NCBI RefSeq assembly: GCF_954871325.1
Contig: NC_088776.1
Location: 26,646,508-26,710,507, forward strand
From: Gordionus sp. m RMFG-2023
Lineage: Eukaryota; Nematomorpha; Gordioida; Chordodea; Parachordodidae
DNA: 64,000 nt
Direction: 5' to 3'
A model generated the notes under the pieces. It saw only the letters and a program-made list of their open reading frames with translations, ran no database searches and was not told the origin of the DNA. A program made the translations under genes and the position numbers. Below are positions 1 to 12,359 of this stretch, piece after piece. Position 1 is the first letter of the stretch. Every line of letters starts with the position of its first letter.

Positions 1-136
1 TATACATAACATAAAATAACAAAAAAAAAGTAAAAAAATCGGATCGGGTTTTTACAGGTGTCGGCCCGATCCGATATTGAAAAATTCTTAATATCGGTGC
101 CGATCCGATCCGATATTTAATATCGACACAGCCCTA
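1..136. mobile_element. right end of a hAT-type MITE (TAGGGCTG family)
   Basis: The segment ends in CGACACAGCCCTA, the inverted terminal sequence of a family with further copies at 19449, 53824 and 56002. It carries the typical sub-terminal CCCGATCCGATATT motif. The left part lies outside the window. Confidence 0.8.
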
Positions 137-640
137 CTTATATTTTAATTCCATGATTTAGCTTTTCAAAATATTATGAAAGAATATTATTCTATTATTG
201 TAATATTTAAAATAATGATATATTAATTTATCTTTTTACCTTCAAATGCTTTTTTGAGTTTGAACTGCTGGACATTCAGGTTGAAATATTTGTGTTGGGA
301 TATAATTTACATTTCCAAAGTGTAGACTTGTTACCATTAATTTTCTTTATTGGTTTAAAATATATTTCAAATTGGGGCCAGGGAAAGATTAAATCATCTT
401 TCATCTGAAGAAGTAAGTACTATGGACATAATATTCTTAAAATAAATTATAAGAATAATAATATCATTATTAACATTTACTTTGAATTTTGATTGAATAT
501 TAATTTCGATAGAAAATTTAACGAGAATTTAAAATAGGCAATGGTTGATATGAATTAAAACTCGGATTAAATTATTTATATTAATAATTAAAAAATAAAT
601 AAAATAATTTTATAATACAATAAAATATGTTTTTCTTTTT
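137..640. other. AT-rich intergenic or intronic stretch
   Basis: No coding similarity, repeat or RNA seen. Confidence 0.5.
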
Positions 641-654
641 GTTGATATTTTTTA

Positions 655-766
655 AGAAAAAATATAAAGTAACGAGTAACGTTTTGCGTTACCGTTATTC
701 AAAAACAAGAAACGCGTTACCGTTACTCGTTACCCCTAGAAGAAGGTAACGAATGGCGTTTACAGC
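655..766. mobile_element. terminal fragment of a GTAACGAGTAACG transposon
   Basis: Dense repeats of GTAACG and its complement, ending GGCGTTTACAGCACTA, resemble the tip of a hAT element known in many animals. Only one end is visible. Confidence 0.45.
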
Positions 767-843
767 ACTAAATAATACCAATAATAGTTTTACTCTTTAT
801 TTAATAATAATTCCTTTTTATCTAATTATTCTTTTTTCATTCC

Positions 844-1890
844 AGCATTTTCGCAATCCATAAGTGCCAATTCTACTATAATAAACAGTATAAACTCACC
901 GACAATTCAAAACCCAAAAAGAAAATATAATTGTTGGAATAAAGAGAAAATTGTGTAGTAACAAAATTGTTATCCCAACGCGAAATGGAGAGAATGAAAA
1001 TTAAGGATATTGCTAAACATATTGATTCAATAGCCTTGGTAAACAAATTAAGGCAAGATATCTTTCCATAATTTATAGGGGGACCATTGAAGCAATATCA
1101 AATCCAAAAAAAGGGATGCAAAAAAAAGAAACATACAAAATCGAAAGAAAGATGATAAATCTTTTAATGGATAACAACACGTCTACTAGATATCATAGAA
1201 AATTTGCCTCCAGGTTTCCCGAAAAATGAAGGGACCATCCGAAAATATATTTAAAAATAGGATGGTCTAAAAAAAGGGAATGGAAAGAGTCCGATCGACG
1301 AAATACACCAAGAGCAATTCGTATTCGCCAGGCATCGCCTTAAAATGCTAAACATTCCTATGGAAAATGTTCTTTCTGGATGAAACAGGCATAAAACTAC
1401 ATGTTATACCTGTGCATGCTTGGGCCTCCCTACAATGTCACACGAACTGTGATAATTCCACCTTCCAAAGGCAAGAACGTTAGCATTTTATGTATGATAA
1501 GAATTGGAGGCCTTATAACCTATCGAATTATTGAAGGACCTTATAATGAGTTTCTCTTTGTTGATTATCTGAGGGAATTAGTAACAATTCTTCCAAATGA
1601 TGCAATTATCATTATGGATAATGCCGCAATACATAAGTGTCATCTTATCGAATAAAAATCGAATTGAATATCTTCCGCCATATTCACCTCAATTAAATCC
1701 AATTGAAAATTTTTTCGGTGTCATGAAAAACAAATATAGGTCTATACCAAGGCAAAACAATAGAGATCAAATCGTAAATAATGTTACTTCGATATTAAAT
1801 CGGTACATACCGTACGATTTTACAAATTTTTTAATCTTAAAAATAATTTTTTGTAATGGTTATCGGGGACAACCAATCAATTAAAGGTAA
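844..1890 (+). pseudogene. Tc1/mariner (IS630-type) transposase remnant
   Basis: Cut-and-paste DDE transposase in decayed reading frames. The N-terminal helix-turn-helix resembles the intact-looking stretch at 3650 (W-N-KEKI, MKIKDI). The catalytic core is recognisable as FLDETGI (first Asp, near 1375), IIMDNAAIHK (second Asp, 1612-1641) and PPYSPQLNPIENFF (the Glu, 1677-1718). Several frame changes make it inactive. Terminal repeats were not identified. Related fragments lie at 3596, 12063 and 12360. Confidence 0.85.
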
Positions 1891-2187
1891 TATAAATTTA
1901 TACAATATTTTTATCTTTTCTCTATTTATATAAAAATAAAGATGCCAATTTCGGAACACTCAAACTCAAAATTAAACGAGAATACAATTTTAAATTATAA
2001 TATTTTCTCACAAAATTAAATCATTATGTAAATTATTATATTGTTTGTACTTGTAATTATAGATTATTATAATATATAAATTAAAATATTCAACTATATT
2101 TGAAGAAAAAAAATATTTGAAATTTATATTTTCTAAATTTAAAAATAAAATTTTATTTATTGGTAAATTTTCTTATTGGGTTGTTGC

Positions 2188-2800
2188 CAGAGTTGAGCAG
2201 TACCGCGAATACTTGTATCTAATATACAAGATCCTTTTGTATCTTGTATTCAGTATCTTATTGACATTTTTAATAAGATACTAGTTATCTAAGATCCTTT
2301 ATTTTGAAAAGAATCTTGTATCTTTTTCATTTTCTTTAAAAAAATACAGATACAGATTCTTTTTAATATTCATATTTAAAACATTTACATATCACACAAT
2401 GTAACTTTATTTTCTTCTGAAATCTTGTATTAATTTCTTTATTTTTTCCTGCTATATTTTAAATATATTGATAACAATTAGTTGGAAATTTTACAGATCA
2501 CAAAGATAGATAGATTAAAAATAACAACACCAAAACTAAATAAGTAAAGGTTATATTTTATATGTAATATTTTTTAATTTGTAGAATGTTTAACATTTAT
2601 AGTAGTGAAGATGAAATTATGGAGATAAATTCCCGTGAATCAAATCCAAATAATAAAATTCTAGATGGAAAATTTTATAAAGTAATTCATGTGAAAAAGG
2701 ACAAGGTACAAGCCGAATGTCAATATTGCACAAGTAAAAAAGTTATTAAAGGTTGAACAAACTCCTCTACAAACTTTTTTATACATATTAAAGTATATTA
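2188..2800 (+). mobile_element. 5' part of a hAT transposon with a BED zinc finger
   Basis: Starts with a hAT-like tip CAGAGTTGAGCAGTACC followed by degenerate repeats of the TACAAGATCC type. At 2586 an open frame begins MFNIYSSEDEIM and includes CQYC with a later H, fitting a BED finger (C-x2-C...H). The frame stops at about 2757 and no catalytic domain follows. Confidence 0.65.
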
Positions 2801-2933
2801 TACATTTTTATTTAATAATTATTAACATAATAATACCAATACTTAAGTCCCTCTTAGATAATTGTTATTAAAATATTTTATAGAAGATGATTGATTATAA
2901 AATTAAAATCATTTTGGATATATATTTTATAAG

Positions 2934-3025
2934 AGTGTACCGATACCACTTTTTAGAGGTCGATTTGATCTGATATTCCGGATATAAAATTGATATCGGC
3001 CGATTACCGATCCGATATCATATCT
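2934..3025. mobile_element. diverged piece of the TAGGGCTG MITE family
   Basis: Contains the GATATCGGCCGATTACCGATCC-like core of the family without recognisable ends. Weak. Confidence 0.35.
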
Positions 3026-3595
3026 AATTTTGTAAAGATAGCAATGGTTTTAATTTTTAATATACTTTTTATCAGTATAACATCTATAATTTAACTATAC
3101 CATAACTTATGTCATTTAAATATATTATAATGATTAGTTATAGTTTATATTCAATTCAATTGCAATTCTAAAAGTATATAAAATATTTTAACTGTTAAAT
3201 CACTTTTATATAATAAGTAATAACATTAATCTATATGCATATTAGGTAATAAACAATTATATTATGAAATTTGAAATAAATATTTAAAATAATATTTAAC
3301 ATTAATATAGCGACGATTTCTTTTAGAAATATCAATATTTCCAATTTATAAGAAGTCAGTTTGCGGCGATAGTAACTGTCAAAATCACCAGCTTCGCTAA
3401 AATAAGATTCTGAAGAGATTATCTCACACTTTTATAAACAGAATGTGCAAAAAAATAACAATATGGTAGAATGTTTATTAATTAATTATTATTATTAAAA
3501 AAATATACATAAAAATGGATTTCGATTTTATTTATAATAATAAATAATTTTAGATATAATATAACTATTTTTTTAAATTTTATAACATTTTATTT
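3026..3595. other. AT-rich gap
   Basis: Nothing recognisable apart from A/T runs. Confidence 0.4.
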
Positions 3596-4032
3596 TTGTT
3601 AAAGAAGCATTTTTATCTCAGATCAAATTTTATAATTACTATTTTAAGACGCAGAAAAATATACAAATATTGGAATACAGAAAAAATCGACATAGTTAAT
3701 AACATGTTGTACCTACCTGAAAAACAAATGAAAATTAAAGACATAACTAAATATATTGAAATATCTACAACGTCAGTTCATAAATTTAGACGAGATGCAT
3801 TTCCAGAAATAAATGGAGATCCTCTAAAAAAATACACTTTTCAAAATAGAAGAAATAAGAAAAATTTCATCTATCATGAAAGAGATATATGGACTTATTA
3901 ATGACAAATAATACTTTTACGATGTAAGACATTATAAAAAATTAACCATTGTCCCAAAAATAAGGAAATATATAAAAAATATTGGCTGGTCGAAAAAAAT
4001 AGTTGGCAAAGGGCCTGACAGAAGAAAAATGC
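3596..4032 (+). pseudogene. Tc1/mariner transposase N-terminal fragment
   Basis: A 101-residue frame (3596-3901) with helix-turn-helix features: KIKDITKYIEISTTSVHKF, then RRDAFPEINGDPLKKYTFQN. It is the best preserved N-terminus of the mariner family seen at 844 and 12360. The fragment stops abruptly at the left edge of the Ginger-like element, so that element appears to have inserted here. The rest of the transposase is not found beyond 11829. Confidence 0.75.
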
Positions 4033-4383
4033 CCGGTGTAACGTGTGAAAATGATCTGTAAGATTTCGATTTAAATGGCCCCCAATGTTTTTGAAGCGAT
4101 AAATTAAAAGTAAAAGTTTTCATGACAAGTATTTAAAATTAATATTATAATATAGTGACAATAAATATACCCTAACTGTCTAATTATAATCTTTGATTGC
4201 TTTGCAAGATATATTAGTTTCATTTCAAACTTCATTTGTATTTTTAGATTAATAAGTCGAATACTGGGATATATCAAATAAATAAACACCATTAAGCAAT
4301 AAAGTAAAGGATTTATATAATTTCTATTTTTAATATATATAAATTATTTATAATTATATACAAATAAACTTGAATATTATAAT

Positions 4384-4462
4384 TATGTAGCGTAGTCTTA
4401 TTGGTTATATGTTACACTCCCTAACCTACCTTCAAAATCTTGGTTAGAATCCCCGTACATTC
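4384..4462 (+). repeat. tRNA-like (SINE-type) sequence in the left Ginger arm
   Basis: A 79-base tRNA-like block with an A-box-like TAGTCTTATTGGTTA and a B-box-like GGTTAGAATCC near its end. ATGTA and TACAT could pair as part of an acceptor stem. Stems are imperfect, so I read it as tRNA-derived, not as a working tRNA. Confidence 0.5.
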
Positions 4463-4839
4463 CTTTTTTTTAAATTGAAAATCTATTGTTTTGTATTAAT
4501 TTATGATACCTCCCTTTTTACCCTACCCTCTAAAAATCATTACTTACCCTTTTTAAATAATGCAAAGAAATGGTAAGATAAATTCTAAACTTAAATGACT
4601 TAATCATAATACTTATTTTGTTTACCTGATATAAAATTTTTTTAAAAAATCCATCTCTATATTATTTTATACTTATATTTGAATTGGGTCACATAAACTA
4701 ATAAGCAAATAGACGAAATTGATATAACTATTTATCATATAATGCACATTATAATGTATATATAGAATTTTATTTATAAACTACAACTTTCATAAAAAAA
4801 ATATATCAGCTGAATATAAATTATAATATGAATGAAATA

Positions 4840-5230
4840 TATATATTTTTATAATAAAAATTATCTGATCCTAATAAGGAAATATTAAATAATGACTAGA
4901 TAGATGATAAATTATTGCAAAAATATATATTATGAGGAATATAAATTATAATAATGACAAGATGGATGATAAATTATTGCAAAAATTAATATTATGAGGA
5001 ATATAAATTATAATAATGAAGTATTTATATTTTTATAATAAAAATTATTTGATCCTAATAAGGAAATATTAAATAATGACTAGATGGATGATAAATTATT
5101 GCAAAAATATATATTATGAGGAATATAAATTATAATAATGAAGTATTTATATTTTTATAATAAAAATTATTTAACACTAATAAAGATGTATTAAATAATG
5201 ATTAGAGCGAAGATAAATGATTGCAATCAA
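4840..5230. repeat. tandem repeat in the left Ginger arm
   Basis: Units containing GATCCTAATAAGG and GATAAATTATTGCAAAAAT recur, starting near 4866, 5051 and 5174. They are partly deleted relative to the right arm. Confidence 0.7.
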
Positions 5231-5509
5231 AAACATTTTCAAAATGGTTTCCTCCATTTTTTATATAAATAAAATTTTTCAATATTATCGCGAATATAAA
5301 ATTATTCATATCGGGCCAATACAAAGTTATTATTATATTTTAAATATGTAAAAATAGGAGTATTAAGCATTGTGGCCATAGCCCTGACTTCTGTGTCAGA
5401 AGCCCATATCCGTCCTGTCATCACATTATTTACGATATACGTTTTTATATCCATTCTTTTATTTGTGTCATAAATGTAATTCTGAATTACTTTTTCCATC
5501 TGTTAGCAT

Positions 5510-5850
5510 AAATTGTGCCAACCATTGCCTGAGAATAATATGGGAATTTTGAGCCCCTGTGATCTCCACACTAATCGCCCTAAATTTTATAAAGTAGAAT
5601 AAAATGAAATTTTATATTAACATGTTCTACCTATAAAAAATTCCCATCACCTTCAATTTGCCCCATGATAGTTGGTTCACCAAGTTGTTTATCATAGTCT
5701 ACATCCCGACAATGTTTGGGAGGCTTTAGAGCATATATTTTGGCATGATATTTTTTACATGCTTTTGTTGTAAGAAAAAAATATCTAGGGATATTTTCTA
5801 ATTTATTTTATCATAATATCATCATCCAATTCTGTATACATAATTAATTA
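5510..5850 (-). pseudogene. OTU-like cysteine protease segment, left copy
   Basis: Inverted copy of the right-arm OTU exons: the AISVEITGAQNSHII part lies at about 5530-5580 and the LGEPTIMGQIEGDGNFL-like part at 5635-5700. At the catalytic motif the base sequence differs from the right copy, so the two arms have drifted since the duplication. Confidence 0.55.
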
Positions 5851-6688
5851 AAAAATATACGAAATATATATCAGAAATAACATTACCTATGGGAGACTTT
5901 GGATCGATAAAATCTGTATCAATTTTCATCTTCAGCCAACATTCTGGGAACCACTGTCAATAGGTAATGTATTATATATATCTTCACCCAGATGTGCTAC
6001 TTATAATATTTTTAAAAAATTATCATATCATTCAATAAATAATTTGAATATATATCAAAAATAACATTACCTATGGGAGACTTTGAATCGATAAAATCTG
6101 TATCAAGTGGGAAATTTTAGGGAAGCAATATCTAAAGGCAATACATTATAATAAAAACATTTAAAATAATTATGTTGATATTAAATATTAACCTTTGTAT
6201 CTAAAAATATTTTTTACTTTATAAAAAAAATGTGATTTTGAAAAAATCATTGCCATTTTCATCTGGATCTTCATTTTTTCGTACAATAATCTTTTAGATT
6301 GCGTAGATTGTATTTAGTTTTCAAAATAACATTATTTGTTGTTATTAATTTATATACACCTTGATACACAATAAATAATTTATATAATATAATTATTACC
6401 CTTATCAAATATTTTATTGATCAAATAAGGGCCAATCCAGGGGTTAATATTTTCCCCCCTTTCCTATCTGACCTTTTATGATTCCATGCAAGAACCTTTT
6501 GTCCCACAACAAAAGATTTTGCACCATTAGTCCTCTTCTCATATTCTCTGTTTAAGCTGAGCTGTGAGCTCTGTTATTTTCTTGAGATGCGCCATTTTTA
6601 TATCTAACTCTTCCCTTAGACATTCGTCAATTGTTATTTTTGCCATGAGCTCTGGTAAGGCTAATACATCATTAATTTTATTTTGTAA

Positions 6689-7430
6689 CTAAATAATAAT
6701 TAAAAATATAATTATAAAGATTATCTCTACTGTAAGAGGACGTCGCGGTATCTGACCATACATCAGTTCATAAGGTGAAAATCCTGTAGAAGAGTGTATG
6801 CAAGAATTGTAGGTCCCACACATCCCTACTAAAGCGTCCGGCCAGTCAGTTGGGATATCCAAAACCGATTTTGCTATTCGGTTCTGGATTGTCCTATTAA
6901 CTCTCTCAACCAAACCATTTGCTTGTGGGTGGTAGGCGGAGGTTATTCTCTGTACTATCCCACAATATTTATGGAATTCTGTACAAACATTGTTACAGAA
7001 TTCCCTACCTTGATCATTTATCTGAATCTATATATTATATATTTTAGTTTTATTAAATTAAAAACAAATAAAATTCAAAGTTAAAATTGATATTTTTAAT
7101 TTTATTACTTCATAACATTAATGGGTGTTGACAATAATGTATAAGGCATTCACAACAGATTTAGCTGTTTTATCCTTTATAGGAATGGTCATTAAATATT
7201 TTGAGAAATAACATATTGCACATAAAATATATATTTAAAATTTTCTCTAGACTCTGGCATCTGGATTAACGATGCCAATTTGATACCAAGACTTTGGTAC
7301 TACCTTTATATTATGCAAAACATTTGAAGTTTTATCAAAACGACTGTTTGATTTTTGACAAACCACAGAGGATTTGATAAACTCCCTAATGTGTTTATTG
7401 CTTCCTAACCAATAAAAGCTATAAAAAATA
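6689..7430 (-). pseudogene. Ginger-type integrase, left inverted copy
   Basis: Mirror image of the right copy. The frame at 6689-6913 matches it at all but a few residues (TYNSCIHSSTGF against TYNSCTHSSTGF). The H-H-C-C second half lies near 7340-7430. The first half of the zinc module, present on the right at 8550, is absent because the left arm ends at about 7510. Confidence 0.75.
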
Positions 7431-8472
7431 TTAATTAAGATAATGTTGCAAATGTTTACTTTTCAGATTATTTAATTAGTTTTATTTATCCACAAATGCC
7501 CTACCATGGAATTCATGGCTCATACCGTGTGAAAGTGATTTCATGAGATTTTGATTTTTATTGCTTCAAATACATTGGGGGCCATTTAAATATTAAGAAT
7601 CTCACGGCTATTCAATATTTCAAAATCTCATGGATTTTTTTTAAATCTCACATTACGAATTCAATATGGATTAGATTTCCTCAAATTTAAAACGTCAGAT
7701 TTTAATGTAGCTGTGAAATTGAAAATATTTCTATATAATACATTTTAATTTGAAAAGATAAGTTTTTAACTAACAATATATATTATAAATATTTTTAGTG
7801 ATAATTTTTCCAAAATAAATGAATTTTTAAATTTTCAAAAATTCCACTTAATGTCAATAAATCTAACTTTATTAGAAAATGCACGGCCTACAAGATAAAA
7901 GATCACAATCTTTACTACATGATAGGGGAAAGTAAATTTTAGATATTTTTTATTTCAAATTGTCATAATGTATATAGGTTTATAAATATATTAATTTTTT
8001 TTAAAAATTTAGGATAATTATTAAATTTAATTAGAACATTTCATATATTTTTGTTAAAGTCTTAATTAATTTATTTTATAGGTAAATTAGGATGTAAGTG
8101 TATTTTTTATTTCAAATTATTTTAACGTATTTTATGTTTATATAAAAATAAGAACATTTAATATATTTACTAAGATTTTACATATAGGCATTATAAGATA
8201 AGTGCTATTTATACAACTAAAATTTAATTTATATTATCACATAATTTATTATTTCTGCAACATCACCTAATATTATTATAAATATAAAATTTAACATTGC
8301 AGAAGTTAACACTTTGGGTGAAAGTAAATGTCAGATACTTTATAATGTATAAATATGAAATTTTCAATGCAATTTTTCATTATTATTTAGCATTATAAAT
8401 CTTTAAGCCATTTATTGTTTTTATTTTTTCTGCTTATTATTATATATATAATTTAATGATATATTATTTTAG

Positions 8473-9390
8473 AAGAAGAAAAGTTATATTGTCAGGAGAT
8501 GAACAAAGGAAGATAATTAAAATGATACATGAGGGGGTGTATCTACAGTTCCAGGTATTTCCATGGGAGGGCATCTGGGGATAAATAAAACTAATCAAAT
8601 AATAACTGAAAAGTCAACATTTGCAACATTATCTTAATTAATTTTTTTATAGCTTTTATTGGTTAGGAAGCAATAAACACATTAGGGAGTTTATCAAATC
8701 CTGTGAGGTTTGTCAAAAATCAATCGTTTTGATAAAACTTCAAATGTTTTGCATAATATAAAGGTAGTACCAATTGGTATCAAATTGGCATCGATTTAAT
8801 CCAGATGCCAGAGTCTAGAGAAAATTTTAAATATATTTATGTGCAATATGTTATTTTTCAAAATATTTAATGACCATTCCTATAAAGGATAAAACAGCTA
8901 ATCTGTTGTGAATGCCTTATACATTATTGTCAACACCCACCAATTTTATGAAGTAATAAAATTAAAAATATCAATTTTAACTTTGAATTTTATTTGTTTT
9001 TAATTTAATAAAACTAAAATATATAATATATAGATTCAGATAAATGATCAGGGTAGGGAATTCTGTAACAATGTTTGTACAGAATTCCATAAATATTGTG
9101 GGATAGTACAGAGAATAACCTCCGCCTACCACATACAAGCAAATGGTTTGGTTGAGAGAGTTAATAGGACAATCCAGAACCGAATAGCAAAATCGGTTTT
9201 GGATATCCCAACTGACTGGCCGGATGCATTAGTAGGGATGTGTGGGACCTACAATTCTTGCACACACTCTTCTACAGGATTTTCACCCTATGAACTGATG
9301 TATGGTCAGAAACCACGACGTCCTCTTACAGTAGAGATAATCTTTATAATTATATTTTTAATTATTATTTAGTTACAAAATAAAATTAAT
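8473..9390 (+). pseudogene. Ginger-type integrase/transposase, right copy
   Basis: The zinc-binding H-H-C-C module is split over two exons: GISMGGHLGINKT (near 8550-8600) and YWLGSNKHIREFIKSCEVCQ (8658-8717). The core follows with a DLIQMPESRENFKYIY-like strand and FSKYLMTIPIKDKTA, then ITSAYHIQANGLVERVNR (the catalytic Glu in the usual N-G-x-x-E position, from 9116). The 9148-9372 frame ends PYELMYGQKPRRPLTVEI. Frame changes and stops between modules suggest decay, although introns explain some. Function in life: cutting and joining the transposon ends. Confidence 0.8.
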
Positions 9391-10243
9391 GATGTATTAG
9401 CCTTACCAGAGGTCAAAAATAACAATTGACGAATGTCTAAGGGAAGAGTTAGATATAAAAATGGCGCATCTCATGAAAATAACAGAGCTAGCTATACAAA
9501 ATATTGGCACAGCTCAGCTAAAACAAGGATTATGAGAAGAGGACTAATGGTGCAAAATCTTTTGTTGTGGGACAAAAGGTTCTTGCATGGAATCATAAAA
9601 GGTCAGATAGGAAAGGGGAGAAAATGTTGAACCCCTGGATTAACCCTTATTTGATCAATAAAGTATTTGATAAGGGTAATAATTATATTATATAAATTAT
9701 TTATTGTATATCAAGGTGTATATGAATTAATAACAACAAATAATGTTATTTTAAAAACAAAATACAATCTACGCAATCTAAAAGAATTTATTGTGCGAAA
9801 AAATGAAGATCCAGATGAAAATGGTAATGATTTTTTCAAAATCAAATTTTTTTTATAAAGTAAAAAATATTTTTAGATACAAAGGTTAATATTTAATATC
9901 ATTATAATTATTTTAAATGTTTTTATTATAATGTATTGCCTTTAGATATTGCTTCCCTAAAATTTCCCACTTGATACAGATTTTATCGATTCAAAGTCTC
10001 CCATAGGTAATGTTATTTTTGATATATATTCAAATTATTTTTTGAATGATATAATTTTTTAAAAATATTTTTATAAGCAGCACATTTGTGTGAAGATGTA
10101 TGTAATACATCCTCGTGACAGTGGTTCCCAGAATGTTGGCTCTAAAGATGAAAATTTTTCACTTGATACAGATTTTATCGATCCAAAGTCTCCCATAGGT
10201 AATGTTATTTCTGATATGTATTTGATTTATTTTTTAATTAATT

Positions 10244-10620
10244 ATGAATACAGAATTGGATGATGATATTATGATAATAAATAAATTAGAAAATATCTCT
10301 AGATATTTTTTTCCTACAACAAAAGCATGGAAAAAATATCATGCCAAAATATATGCTCTAAAGCCTCCCAAACATTGTCAGGATGTAGACTATGGTAAAC
10401 AACTTGGTGAACCAACTATCATGGGGCAAATTGAAGGTGGTGGGAATTGTTTTTATAGGTAGAACATATTAATATAAAATTTCATTTTATTCTACTTTAT
10501 AATTTATTCTACTTTATAAAATTTCATTTTATTCTAATTTATAAAATTTAGGGCGATTAGTGTGGAGATCACAGGGGCTCAAAATTCCCATATTATTCTC
10601 AGGCAATGGTTGGCTTATTA
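10244..10620 (+). pseudogene. OTU-like cysteine protease segment, right copy
   Basis: An exon with GQIEGGGNCFYR (10420-10459) is followed, after a short AT-rich intron ending AAATTTAG at 10551, by AISVEITGAQNSHIILRQWL. Together they match the OTU signature D-G-N-C-F-Y-R-A-I-S with the catalytic Cys present. The usual Asp before Gly-Asn-Cys is Gly here. No catalytic His was located, so the domain is partial or its last exon is unrecognised. In Ginger and other elements such proteases are accessory domains; the substrate here is unknown. Confidence 0.65.
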
Positions 10621-11046
10621 GGATCAAATAATTTTTATTATATAAATATAAATACTTCATTCATATTATAATTTATATTCCTCATAATATATATTTTTGC
10701 AATAATTTATCATCCATCTAGTCATTATTTAATATTTCCTTATTAGGATCAAATAATTTTTATTATAAAGATATAAATACTTCATTATTATAATTTATAT
10801 TCCTCATAATATGAATTTTTGCAATAATATATCATCCATCTAGTCATTATTTAATATTTCCTTATTAGGAACAAATAATTTTTATTATAAAAATATAAAT
10901 ACTTCATTATTATAATTTATATTCCTCATAATATATATTTTTGCAATAATTTATCATCCATCTAGTCATTATTTAATATTTCCTTATTAGGATCAAATAA
11001 TTTTTATTATAAAAATATATATATTTCATTCACATTATAATTTATA
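10615..11046. repeat. tandem repeat of about 122 bases in the right Ginger arm
   Basis: TTATTAGGATCAAATAAT recurs at 10615, 10740, 10862 and 10984, giving three full units and one partial. It is the mirror of the left-arm array. Confidence 0.8.
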
Positions 11047-11373
11047 TTCAGCTGATATATATTTTTTATGAAAGTTGTAGTTTATAAATAAAATTCTATA
11101 TATACATTAAAATGTGCATTATATGATAAATAGTTATATCAATTTGTGACCCAATCAATATAGTTTAAAATAATATAGAGATGGATTTTTTTAAAAAATA
11201 TTATATCAGGTAAACAAAATAAGTATTATGATTAAGTCATTTAAGTTAAGAATTTATCTTACCATTTCTTTGCATTATTTAAAAAGGGTAGGTAATGATT
11301 TTTAAAGGTTAGGGTAGAAAAGGGAGGTATCATAAATAAATACAAAACAATCAGATTTTCGATTTAAAAAAAG

Positions 11374-11448
11374 GTATGTACGGGGATTCGAACCAAGATT
11401 TTGAAGGTAAGGTAGTGTAACATATAACCAATAAGACTACGCTACATA
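11374..11448 (-). repeat. tRNA-like (SINE-type) sequence in the right Ginger arm
   Basis: Inverted partner of the block at 4384. It keeps an exact B box GGTTCGAATCC, better preserved than on the left. Confidence 0.5.
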
Positions 11449-11949
11449 ATTATAATATTCAAGTTTATTTGTATATAATTATAAATAATCTATATATATT
11501 AAAAATAGAAATTATATAAATCCTTTACTTTATTTGATATATCCCAGTATTCGACTTATTAATCTAAAAATACAAATGAACTCTTGAAATTAAACTAATA
11601 TATCTTGCAAAGTAATCAAAGATTATAATTAGAGCTAGGGTGTATATAATTATTGTCACTATATTATAATATTAGTAATTTTAAAAACTTGTCATGAAAA
11701 CTTTTACTTTTAATTTATTGCTTCAAAAACATTGGGGACCATTTAAATCAAAATCTCACAACCCATCCGTGGGATTTTGATGGTGTGAGATTTCGAAATC
11801 TCACAGATCATTTTCACACGTTACACCGGCCCAGACTGAATTTAAATAAATGATATATGTTATATGGCGTCTAGTTTCTATAAATAAAATCTCATATTTT
11901 TATTTTACATTAAAAATTCAACAATTGAGAAATTGAGAAATATTAAAAA

Positions 11950-12062
11950 AAATTCCCAAAGCCCGACCCGGCTAGATTTTTAAAAAAAATATTAAGCCCG
12001 GCCCAGCCCGAACCCGAATTCTTTTTAAAAAAATAGGCCGTGCCTACTTTTGCAGATCTCTA
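11950..12062. mobile_element. right end of a GC-rich hAT-type MITE
   Basis: AGCCCGGCCCAGCCCG-like sequence ending TTTTGCAGATCTCTA. The same tip bounds the element at 39075-39233. No left tip seen. Confidence 0.5.
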
Positions 12063-12300
12063 CTCCATATAATGTTCGCCCGACTATAAAGATCCCATCC
12101 TCGAAGGGTAAAAATGTTAATATTCTTTGCAATTGGTCGGAGGAGTAATTCATTATAAAATTATAGAGGGAGTTTATAACGGTATATTATTCCAAGATGA
12201 ATGATTGATTGCCCAAAATTTTATTTTGAATATACCAAGAAAATTTATATGGGATTATGCTAGGGTGAATATGACGGTAGGTATTCAATCCTATCTTTGT
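12063..12300 (+). pseudogene. Tc1/mariner transposase fragment
   Basis: Reads YNVRPTIKIPSSKGKNVNIL-like sequence, the segment after FLDETGI of the same family. It is inverted relative to the neighbouring copy at 12360 and full of stops. Confidence 0.6.
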
Positions 12301-12359
12301 AGGCATCGATTAAATGAGATATATGAATAGATTTATACAATAATTGCATTTGATGGCAA

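Larger units (their letters stand above)
4037..11825. mobile_element. Ginger-like DNA transposon with 3.3-3.5 kb inverted arms
   Basis: Both tips read TGTAACGTGTGAAAATGATC and point inward. Each is bordered by CCGG (4033-4036 and 11826-11829), a 4-base target duplication. The left arm 4037-7510 and right arm about 8555-11825 are inverted copies of each other, about 95 percent alike by eye, with small indels and a longer stretch missing from the left tip region. A unique spacer lies between. Each arm carries the C-terminal part of a retroviral-type integrase and an OTU-like protease in exons reading outward. A TGTNR tip, gypsy-like integrase and accessory OTU domain are traits reported for Ginger1 transposons, as I recall. 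The double-ended layout is that of a foldback element. Confidence 0.75.

Noticed and set aside
4840-5230. CRISPR-like spaced repeats
   Set aside because: Repeats are long AT-rich tandem units inside a eukaryotic transposon, with no short identical repeat and unique spacers.
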